The position numbers and the translations under genes were made by a program. Below the pieces are notes generated by a model. That model did not search any database and had not been told where the DNA came from. It worked only from the letters and a program-made list of their open reading frames with translations. From Kitasatospora sp. NBC_01246 (lineage in GTDB: Bacteria > Actinomycetota > Actinomycetes > Streptomycetales > Streptomycetaceae), in assembly GCF_036226505.1 (NCBI RefSeq), contig NZ_CP108484.1:6634001-6698000 (forward strand): 64,000 nucleotides of DNA. Reading direction: 5' to 3'. Below are positions 49,769 through 56,276 of the stretch, in pieces; positions within the stretch are counted from its first letter, which is position 1; each line of letters begins with the position of its first letter.

Positions 49769-49837
49769 GCGTCGGTGGTGCAGTGGTAGCACGCCCGCTT
49801 TCAGCGGGAAGGGTTCGTTCGATTCGGGCCCGGCGCT
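49769..49837 (+). tRNA. Short tRNA-like gene, Glu(TTC)-like
   Basis: A full cloverleaf can be drawn. The acceptor stem is GCGTCGG (49769-49775) with CCGGCGC (49830-49836), one G-T pair. The D stem GTGC/GCAC closes AGTGGTA. The T stem GTTCG/CGGGC closes TTCGATT. The anticodon arm is GCCCG-CTTTCAG-CGGGA with anticodon TTC at 49800-49802. It is only 69 nt: position 26 is missing and the variable loop is 3 nt, or else the anticodon loop is 5 nt. CCA is not encoded, as usual in actinobacteria. A strong terminator follows 10 nt later. It may be a real but unusual tRNA or a decaying one. Confidence 0.55.
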
Positions 49838-49846
49838 CGGACGTGC

Positions 49847-49876
49847 AGGGCGGGAGTCGTCATCGACTCCCGCCCT
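49847..49876 (+). terminator. Strong terminator after the tRNA-like gene
   Basis: A perfect 13-bp stem (49847-49859 with 49864-49876) closes a TCAT tetraloop and is followed by CGCTGCTTTCC. It also faces the convergent exporter gene ending at 49916. Confidence 0.8.
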
Positions 49877-49915
49877 CGCTGCTTTCCCGGGGGCCTTCGC
49901 TCCGGGGCTCTTCCG

Positions 49916-51340
49916 TCATCGGCTCCCCGCGTCCGGGCGCTTCGGTCCCGCGCTCTTCGGTCCCGGGGCCGAGGCGCGGGCGACCAGGAGCAGGAACAGC
50001 CCGCACAGCGCCACGAGCAGCCAGCCGGGCCGCGACGCGCCGGCCAGGCCGTCCGGGCCGACCCCCACCACCAGGCCGCCCGCGACCGCGATGCCGATCG
50101 CCGCGCCGACCTGACGCGCGGTGGAGGTGATCGCCCCGGCCACCCCGGCCCGGGACGGCGGCAGACCGCCGACCGCGCTGTTGGTGATCGGCGCGTTGGC
50201 GAAACCGAAGCCGACACCGATGAGCAGGTAGGCCGCCAGGAGCAGCGGGACACCGGTGTCCGGGCCGAGATCCACCAGACAGAGACCGCCCGCGGCGACG
50301 AACCCGCCCGCCAGCAGGAGCGGCCGCCTCGGCCCGAACCGCGCCACCAGGGAGCCGGACCACGGCGCGCACACCGTCGCCCCGAGCGCCATCGGCAGGG
50401 TCGCCGCCCCGGTGGCCAGCGCCGTCCAGCCCCGGGCGTGCTGGAGGTACAGCGTGTTGAGCAGCAGGCTCACGTTCAGGGCGACGAACAGGGCCACGGC
50501 GCCCAGGGCCGCCATGGCGAACGGCATCCGGCGGAAGAGCGCGAGGTCCATCAGCGGCTCGGGCCGGCGCAGCTCGACCCGGGCGAACCCGGCGGTGGCG
50601 AGCGCCGCCACCGCGCAACCGGCCACCGCCGCAGGAGAGGTCCAGCCGATCCGGGGGCCCTCGATGAACACGGCCACCGCACTGCCCAGGGCCAGCACCA
50701 GCAGCGACTGGCCGGGGAGGTCGAGCCGCCGGGCGCGCTGCCCGTGCGACTCCGGCACGAACACCGCCACCAGGACGAGGGCGGCGAGGATGACCGGCGC
50801 GTTGATCCAGAACACCGAGCGCCAGCCGAAGGCCGCGATGAGCGCCCCGCCGGTGACCGGCCCGGCCGCCATGCTGAGCCCGAAGACGGACGCCCAGACG
50901 CCGATCGCCCGGGCCCGCTCCCGGGGGTCGGGCATCGTGTTCACCACGATCGCCAGGGCGACCGGGCTGAGCATCGAGGCACCGACCCCCTGGGCGGCCC
51001 GGGCCGCGACGAGGAAGCCGAGCGAGGGCGCCACCGCGCAGGCGAGCGAGGCGAGGCCGAAGACGACCAGCCCGGTCCGGAACACGCGCCGGCGGCCGAA
51101 GCGGTCCGCGAGGGCGCCGGCCGAGATCAACAGACCGGCCAGGACGACGGTGTAGGCGTCCACGACCCATTCGAGCCCGCTGGTGCCCACCGCCAGCCCG
51201 CGCCCGATCTCGGGCAGGCCGACGTTGACGATGGTGGTGTCCAGCCCGACCAGGAACATGCTCAGCGCGCACACGGCGAGCACCGTCCACCGTCGGCGGG
51301 TGCTCAGTGCGGGTCGATCAGCCAGGATTGTCGTGGTCAC
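49916..51340 (-). CDS. MFS exporter, DHA2 (14-TM) type
   Basis: This is a 474-aa drug:H+ antiporter of the EmrB/QacA class. Motif D1 is in the first helix (FLVGLDTTIVNVGLPEIGRG), motif A in ADRFGRRRVFRTGL, and motif C in GPVTGGALIAAFGWRSVFWI. It has 13-14 predicted helices. The GTG start, with AAGGTGG upstream, gives VTTTILADRP. It is divergent from the XRE-cupin regulator gene, and an inverted repeat lies between them. It probably exports a toxic compound or the product of the cluster that begins at 53428, which shares the same operator-like sequence. Confidence 0.88.
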   Translation of the reverse strand: MTTTILADRPALSTRRRWTVLAVCALSMFLVGLDTTIVNVGLPEIGRGLAVGTSGLEWVVDAYTVVLAGLLISAGALADRFGRRRVFRTGLVVFGLASLACAVAPSLGFLVAARAAQGVGASMLSPVALAIVVNTMPDPRERARAIGVWASVFGLSMAAGPVTGGALIAAFGWRSVFWINAPVILAALVLVAVFVPESHGQRARRLDLPGQSLLVLALGSAVAVFIEGPRIGWTSPAAVAGCAVAALATAGFARVELRRPEPLMDLALFRRMPFAMAALGAVALFVALNVSLLLNTLYLQHARGWTALATGAATLPMALGATVCAPWSGSLVARFGPRRPLLLAGGFVAAGGLCLVDLGPDTGVPLLLAAYLLIGVGFGFANAPITNSAVGGLPPSRAGVAGAITSTARQVGAAIGIAVAGGLVVGVGPDGLAGASRPGWLLVALCGLFLLLVARASAPGPKSAGPKRPDAGSR

Positions 51341-51410
51341 GGGCCCACCTTCGGTTCGGTAACGTCTGCGGCCCCATGCTCGGACCGGGCGGCAGCGCCG
51401 GCCCAGCATC

Positions 51411-51427
51411 TTTGCGAAGACCGCAAA
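51411..51427. promoter_or_regulatory. Operator-like repeat TTTGCG-N5-CGCAAA
   Basis: A 6+6-bp inverted repeat lies between the exporter (start 51340) and XRE-cupin (start 51475) genes. A near-copy (TTTGCGAGGCGGCAAAAA against TTTGCGAAGACCGCAAAAA here) occurs at 53129, in front of the biosynthetic operon. Confidence 0.65.
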
Positions 51428-51474
51428 AACGCGCTCCGGCCCGCCCGAGGGGCCGGACGGACCGGAGGCACCCC

Positions 51475-52149
51475 ATGAACGGCGACCGCACCGACCCCGT
51501 GAAGTCCGTGAAGCCCGGGGAGCCCGTGACGCCCGTGGAGTCCGGGGAGCCCGTCGCGCCGGTGGCCGGTGGCGACGACGTCGACGAGATCCTCGCCGGC
51601 ATCGGGCCGCGGCTGCGGGCCCTGCGCCGCGACCGCGGGCTCACCCTGGAGGCCCTCGCGGAGACCACCGGGATCTCGGTGAGCACGCTGTCGCGCCTGG
51701 AGTCGGGCAAGCGGCGCCCGACCCTCGAACTGCTCATCCCGCTCGCGCGCACGCACCGGGTCGCCCTGGACCAGCTGGTCGCGGCCCCGGCGACCGGGGA
51801 TCCGCGCCTGCACCTGAAGCCGCAGCACCGGGAGCGCGGCAACGTCCTGGTGCCGCTGACGCAGTACCCGGGCCGGGTCCAGGTGTTCAAGCAGGTGCTC
51901 GCCCACCGCGAGCCCAAGCTGGTGACCCACGCCGGTTACGAATGGCTGTACGTGCTCGCCGGCGGCCTCCGGCTCATTCTCGGCGAGCGCGAATTCACCC
52001 TCCGCCCGGGCGAGGTGGCCGAGTTCGACACAGGTGAGCCGCACTGGTTCGGCCCCGTCGACGCGAACGCGGTGGAGATCCTGCACCTGTTCGGCCCACA
52101 CGGCGACCAGGCCGTCGTACGTACCGGGTCTGCCAGGCAGGCCCCTTGA
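51475..52149 (+). CDS. XRE-cupin transcriptional regulator
   Basis: This is a 224-aa protein. After an about 35-residue repetitive tail (VKPGEPVTPVESGEPVAPVA), an XRE helix-turn-helix at about 40-95 reads GPRLRALRRDRGLTLEALAE, TGISVSTLSRLESGKRRP. A cupin_2 sensor domain follows at about 135-215 (HAGYEWLYVLAGGLRLILGE, EVAEFDTGEPHWFG). This is the SutR/PuuR-type design in which a small ligand bound to the cupin alters DNA binding. The ATG follows GGAGG. It is the best candidate for the protein that binds the TTTGCG repeats near it and at 53129. Confidence 0.88.
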   Translation: MNGDRTDPVKSVKPGEPVTPVESGEPVAPVAGGDDVDEILAGIGPRLRALRRDRGLTLEALAETTGISVSTLSRLESGKRRPTLELLIPLARTHRVALDQLVAAPATGDPRLHLKPQHRERGNVLVPLTQYPGRVQVFKQVLAHREPKLVTHAGYEWLYVLAGGLRLILGEREFTLRPGEVAEFDTGEPHWFGPVDANAVEILHLFGPHGDQAVVRTGSARQAP

Positions 52150-52252
52150 CGGTCCGTCCGTTGGGGCCCGGCCGTCGCGCGGGCGGCCGCGCCACCGCCG
52201 GGCGGCGCCATCTTGGCGGCGCCGCCCGGCAGTTCGGGGTGCGGGTCGGCGG

Positions 52253-52780
52253 CTAGATGCCGAAGGCGTCGGCCCAACGGACCGTCCCGGACGGCAGCGG
52301 GTGCCGGTCGTCCAGGCTCAGCGCCATCCACGCCTCGTCGGGCGCGTCGACGGTGAGAACCAGTCCGTGCGCGGAGGCGCGGACGAAGCCGAACCGCGGG
52401 TAGTACGACGGGTGTCCGAGCAGCACGACGAAGCGCTCGCCGAGGCCCCGGGCGGCGTCGAGCGCCGCCCGGACCGCGGCCGAACCGGCGCCGGAGCGCT
52501 GGTGGTCCGGATGCACGGATACCGGGCCCAGCGCGAGCGCCGGGACATCACCGATGAACGCGCGGCTCAGCACCGCATGGCCGACGGGGGTGCCGGCCGG
52601 ACCGGTGGCGACGACGGAGAGGCCGTCGATCCAGCCCTCGTCGGTGCGCAGCACGGCGAGCAGGTCGGCCTCTGCGGGCCGGCCGAACGCCGCGAGGGTG
52701 AGGGCCTGGACGGCCGGGACATCGGCGTCGGACTCGACGCGGGTCTGCCAGGAGGAAGCGGACGAAGACGGAGAGGACAT
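52253..52780 (-). CDS. GNAT-family N-acetyltransferase (YhbS-like)
   Basis: This is a 175-aa acetyltransferase of the YhbS type. ALGPVSVHPDHQRSGAGSAA at about 81-100 is the acetyl-CoA pyrophosphate-binding loop (Q/RxxGxG/A). VVLLGHPSYYPRFGFVRASA near 118-137 is the conserved YhbS stretch, and the tail is WADAFGI. The ATG is used. Its acceptor is unknown; N-acetylation of an amine for self-resistance or for a biosynthetic step of the adjacent operon is possible. A 25-codon frame with a strong ribosome site lies just upstream on the same strand. Confidence 0.85.
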   Translation of the reverse strand: MSSPSSSASSWQTRVESDADVPAVQALTLAAFGRPAEADLLAVLRTDEGWIDGLSVVATGPAGTPVGHAVLSRAFIGDVPALALGPVSVHPDHQRSGAGSAAVRAALDAARGLGERFVVLLGHPSYYPRFGFVRASAHGLVLTVDAPDEAWMALSLDDRHPLPSGTVRWADAFGI

Positions 52781-52849
52781 GGTGGAAACCCTTGGCTGAA
52801 GGGCCCGTCGCGGCGGCGCCGCGCACCCGCGGTGCGGGGGCGGAAGCCG

Positions 52850-52927
52850 TCAGACCAGGGCCCGGGGAGTGTGAACCGTCGCCTGGGCGCTGCGCGGTAC
52901 GGGCGCAGCCGTCGTCACCGTGGCCAC
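52850..52927 (-). CDS. Short open frame with a near-perfect ribosome site
   Basis: This is a 25-codon frame that starts GTG, 5 nt after AAGGAGGTG, the strongest Shine-Dalgarno in this part of the window. It encodes MATVTTAAPVPRSAQATVHT plus five residues. It precedes the GNAT gene by 69 bp on the same strand. It may be a leader peptide controlling that gene, or a small secreted or unknown peptide; there is no hydrophobic segment. The quality of the ribosome site is the main evidence. Confidence 0.4.
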   Translation of the reverse strand: MATVTTAAPVPRSAQATVHTPRALV

Positions 52928-53127
52928 TGGTCCACCTCCTTCGCCGAGCTCGTCGTCCTGTCGTCCGGTCCGGACCAGTCGAAGGTAACACGGACAGCGG
53001 AACGGACGCCCCCGGTTTTCCGGCCGGCCGCCGGGCGGCGCGGACGGAGTCCGCGATCGGGCGCGCGTCAATGGCGATCGACCGGCAAATAACTTCCGGT
53101 GCACCCGTCGGATGGTGGTCTGTCCAG

Positions 53128-53189
53128 TTTTGCGAGGCGGCAAAAATCTTCCGGTTGACAGTCGTCGCAGCGTATTGAATTCTTTCAAT
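53128..53189 (+). promoter_or_regulatory. Regulatory region of the oxoamine-synthase operon
   Basis: TTTTGC-N6-GCAAAA (53128-53145) is nearly the same sequence as the operator-like repeat at 51411. Ten bases later is a consensus -35, TTGACA (53155-53160). The expected -10 position is covered by a second inverted repeat, ATTGAA-N4-TTCAAT (53174-53189), within AT-rich sequence; no perfect -10 is seen. The remaining 52942-53427 holds no gene. Confidence 0.6.
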
Positions 53190-53427
53190 CGCCGGGGAGC
53201 CGCGCAGCTCTTCGGACCAAATAGCGATCGACTCCGGGGGCCGGCAGAGCGAGCGGTGCAGGAATCACTGGATCATGCGAGCGGCCGGACGGTCGGCGCC
53301 GGCCAGTCCGGACGGATGTCCGGACGCGGTTTCCACGAGTACGCCTGATCACCCGGAATTTGTGATGCCGAAAAGGCCCCGGGGAGGGCCCGGCATTTCC
53401 GTACCGAAATTCAACAAGGAATCTGGC

Positions 53428-54675
53428 GTGCACTCATACATGAACATCAAGAAGTCCGCGCGAATCAGCCACGACTTCTGGGAGGTCACCGCCGCGGCCG
53501 GGATGTTCGACATCGTGGTGTCCGGCCTCGGCGACGGGCGGCACCGGACGCTGGCCGACGGCCACGAGTTCGTGAACATGTCGTCGTACTCCTACCTCGG
53601 CCTCGACACCCACCCGCGGATCGTGCGGGCGGCCGCCGACGCGGTGCTCGCCGAAGGGGCGCTCAACAGCTCGACCTCGCGGATGCGGATCCGGTTCGGA
53701 TCGCTGCGGGACGCCGAGACGGCGCTCTCCGAGCTGTTCGACGTCGAGGCGCTGACCGTCGCCTCCTGCGCGGCCGCCGCCTGGGCGAGCCTGCCGCTGC
53801 TGGCCTCCGGGCTGCTGACGGACGGCGTCGCGCCGCTCATGGTCTTCGACAAGAACGCGCACTTCTGTCTCAACGCGATGAAGCCCGCGGTGGCCGACGA
53901 GGCGGAGATCGCCACCATCGCCCACAACGACGTGGACGCGCTGGAGGACCTCTGCCGCAAGCACCCGCAGGTCGCCTACGTCGCCGACGGCGTCTACAGC
54001 ACCGGCGGCGCCGCGCCGATCCCCGAACTGCTGCGCCTGCAGGAGAAGTACGGGCTGTTCCTGTTCTTCGACGAGGCGCACGGCGTCTCCACCGTCGGCG
54101 AGCGCGGCCGGGGAGCCGTGCTGGAGGCGATGGCGGCGAACGGCGGGATGAACGACCGCACGCTGATCATCACCTCGCTCAACAAGGGCTTCGGCGCCTC
54201 CGGCGGCGCGATCTTCCTCGGCCGCAACGGCTCGCAGCAGCGCCGCGACACCGCGCTGCGCAACGGCGGCCCGCTGATGTGGTCGCAGCGCATCAACACC
54301 GCCGGACTGGGCGCCATCATGGCCTCCGCGGAGCTGCACGGCTCCCCGGAGCTCAAGGAGCTCCAGCTCAGGCTCCAGGACAACATCGCGCTCTTCGACT
54401 CGCTGGTGGAGACCTCCTTCAACGGCGACGGCCTGCCGATCCGCTTCGTGGACATCGGCTCCGAGGACGCCACCATCCGCCTCGCCGGATCGCTGCTGGA
54501 GCGCGGCTACTACACCTCGCCGATCTTCTTCCCGGTGATCGGCCGGGGCAAAGCCGGGCTGCGGCTGATGCTGCGCGCCAACATGGCCGAGGCCGAGATC
54601 CGCGACTTCTGCGGCGCGCTGAACGACGGCCTGCGGGCCGAGGCGGCCCGCGAGCCGGGGCAGGACCAGCGATGA
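53428..54675 (+). CDS. PLP-dependent alpha-oxoamine synthase
   Basis: This is a 415-aa protein of the AONS/KBL/ALAS/SPT family, which joins an amino acid to an acyl-CoA with loss of CO2 to give an alpha-amino ketone. VNMSSYSYLGLDTHPRIVRA (about 48-67), YVADGVYSTGGAAPIPEL, FFDEAHGVSTVGERGRG (Asp/His of the cofactor site) and SLNKGFGASGGAIF, whose Lys binds PLP, are all present. HFCLN replaces the usual HASI substrate box (D/N-x-H-x-S), so the specificity is unusual. The GTG is preceded by AAGGA at 7 nt. It is the first gene of a five-gene operon, coupled by ATGA to the carboxylase. It is unlikely to serve biotin synthesis because no bioABD gene is nearby. Confidence 0.85.
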   Translation: MHSYMNIKKSARISHDFWEVTAAAGMFDIVVSGLGDGRHRTLADGHEFVNMSSYSYLGLDTHPRIVRAAADAVLAEGALNSSTSRMRIRFGSLRDAETALSELFDVEALTVASCAAAAWASLPLLASGLLTDGVAPLMVFDKNAHFCLNAMKPAVADEAEIATIAHNDVDALEDLCRKHPQVAYVADGVYSTGGAAPIPELLRLQEKYGLFLFFDEAHGVSTVGERGRGAVLEAMAANGGMNDRTLIITSLNKGFGASGGAIFLGRNGSQQRRDTALRNGGPLMWSQRINTAGLGAIMASAELHGSPELKELQLRLQDNIALFDSLVETSFNGDGLPIRFVDIGSEDATIRLAGSLLERGYYTSPIFFPVIGRGKAGLRLMLRANMAEAEIRDFCGALNDGLRAEAAREPGQDQR

Positions 54676-56276
54676 CGGCCCTGCGCTCGCACATCGACTC
54701 CTCCGCCGAGGTCTTCCGCCGCAACACCGCGGCCTTCGACGAGAAGCGCCAGGTCATCGCCCGGGCCCGGGCCGCCGCGATCGCCGGCGGGGACGAGCGC
54801 TCGCGCCGGCGCCACACCGAGCGCGGCAAGCTGACGGCCCGCCAGCGGGTCTACCAGCTGCTGGACCCGGGAACGCCGTTCATGGAGCTGGGCCAGCTGG
54901 CCGGGCACGAGGTGTACGACGAGCACGTGCCCTCGGCCGCGCTGGTCACCGGCATCGGCATGGTGAGCGGCCGCCCGGTGGTGGTCTTCGCCAACGACGC
55001 CACGGTCAAGGGCGGCAGCTACTTCCCGCTCACCGTGGAGAAGCAGCTCCGGGCCCAGCTGGTGGCCCGGGAGAACGGCCTGCCCTGCATCTACCTGGTG
55101 GACTCCGGCGGGGTCTACCTGCCGCTCCAGGAGCAGCTGTTCCCCGGCGAGTACCACCTGGGCCGGATGTTCCGGAACATCGCCGAGATGTCGGCGCTCG
55201 GCCTGCCGCAGATCGCCGCGGTGATGGGCAACTGCACCGCCGGCGGCGCCTACATCCCGTCGATGTGCGACGAGACGGTGATCGTCCGCGGCACCGGCAC
55301 GGTCTTCCTGGGCGGCCCGCAGCTGGTGCGCGCGGCCACCGGCGAGGTGGTGGACGCCGAGACGCTGGGCGGCGCCGACCTGCACACCCGGGTCAGCGGG
55401 GTGGCCGACCACCTCGCCGAGAGCGACGAGCACGCCCTGTCGATCGTCCGGGAGATCATGGCCCGGGACGGCCGGCCGGCCCTCAGCCCGCCGCCGCAGC
55501 CCCCGCGCGCGCCGCTGTACGACCCGGCGGAGCTGCCCGGCATCGTCAGCGCCAGCCTGCGCGAGCACATCCCGGCCCGGGAGATCCTGGCCCGGCTGCT
55601 GGACGGCAGCGAACTCGCCGAGTACCGGGCCCGGTACGGGCCGACCATCGTGTGCGGCACCGGACACATCGGCGGCTACCCGGTGGGCGTGGTGATCAAC
55701 GACGGGGTGCTGTTCCCGGAGAGCGCCCAGAAGGCCGCGAACTTCATCGAGCTCTGCACCCAGCGGGACATCCCGCTGCTGTTCCTGCACAACATCAACG
55801 GCTTCATGGTCGGCGCCGAGTACGAGGCCGACGGCATCGCCAAGCACGGCGCCAAGCTGGTCAACGCGGTCTCCACGGCCAAGGTCCCCAAGTTCAGCCT
55901 GGTGATCGGCGGCAGCTACGGCGCCGGCAACCTGGCGATGTGCGGGCGCTCGATGGGCCCCCGGCTGATGGCCATGTGGCCGAGCGCCAAGTCCACCGTC
56001 GTCGGCGCCGAGCAGACCGCGACGGTGATGGCGTTGATCCGCAGCGACCAGCTCGCCAAGGAGGGCAAGGTCCTCTCCCCCGAGGAGGAGGAGTCGATCC
56101 GGCGCCCCATCATCGAGACGTACGAGCGCCAGTCCCACCCGCTCTACTACGCCGCCCGGATGTGGGTGGACGCCGTGGTGGACCCGACCGAGACCCGTGA
56201 GTGGCTGGCGCTCTGCCTCGCCATGTCCGCCGACGCCCCCAAGCAGGAAACGCGCTTCGGCGTGTTCAGGATGTGA
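54672..56276 (+). CDS. Acyl-CoA carboxylase beta (carboxyltransferase) subunit
   Basis: This is a 534-aa carboxyltransferase, full length for methylcrotonyl- or geranyl-CoA carboxylase beta chains. The N-terminal lobe has RGKLTARQRVYQLLDPGTPF, VVFANDATVKGGSYFPLTVE and GNCTAGGAYIPSMCDE (acyl-CoA site, with the GG oxyanion loop). The C-terminal lobe has NFIELCTQRDIPLLFLHNIN, GFMVG and SYGAGNLAMCGRSMGPRLMA (carboxybiotin site). The MCC-like character (C-T-A-G-G-A-Y-I-P) suggests a branched or gamma-type acyl-CoA rather than propionyl-CoA. The start overlaps the preceding stop, and its own stop overlaps the alpha-subunit start. Confidence 0.88.
   Translation: MTALRSHIDSSAEVFRRNTAAFDEKRQVIARARAAAIAGGDERSRRRHTERGKLTARQRVYQLLDPGTPFMELGQLAGHEVYDEHVPSAALVTGIGMVSGRPVVVFANDATVKGGSYFPLTVEKQLRAQLVARENGLPCIYLVDSGGVYLPLQEQLFPGEYHLGRMFRNIAEMSALGLPQIAAVMGNCTAGGAYIPSMCDETVIVRGTGTVFLGGPQLVRAATGEVVDAETLGGADLHTRVSGVADHLAESDEHALSIVREIMARDGRPALSPPPQPPRAPLYDPAELPGIVSASLREHIPAREILARLLDGSELAEYRARYGPTIVCGTGHIGGYPVGVVINDGVLFPESAQKAANFIELCTQRDIPLLFLHNINGFMVGAEYEADGIAKHGAKLVNAVSTAKVPKFSLVIGGSYGAGNLAMCGRSMGPRLMAMWPSAKSTVVGAEQTATVMALIRSDQLAKEGKVLSPEEEESIRRPIIETYERQSHPLYYAARMWVDAVVDPTETREWLALCLAMSADAPKQETRFGVFRM

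Noticed and set aside
49769..49837. Suppressor or selenocysteine tRNA with anticodon TCA
   Set aside because: Reading the loop as TTTCAGC gives TCA, but then the anticodon stem pairs poorly. There is no long variable arm, and no selenocysteine genes are seen. The TTC reading pairs better.
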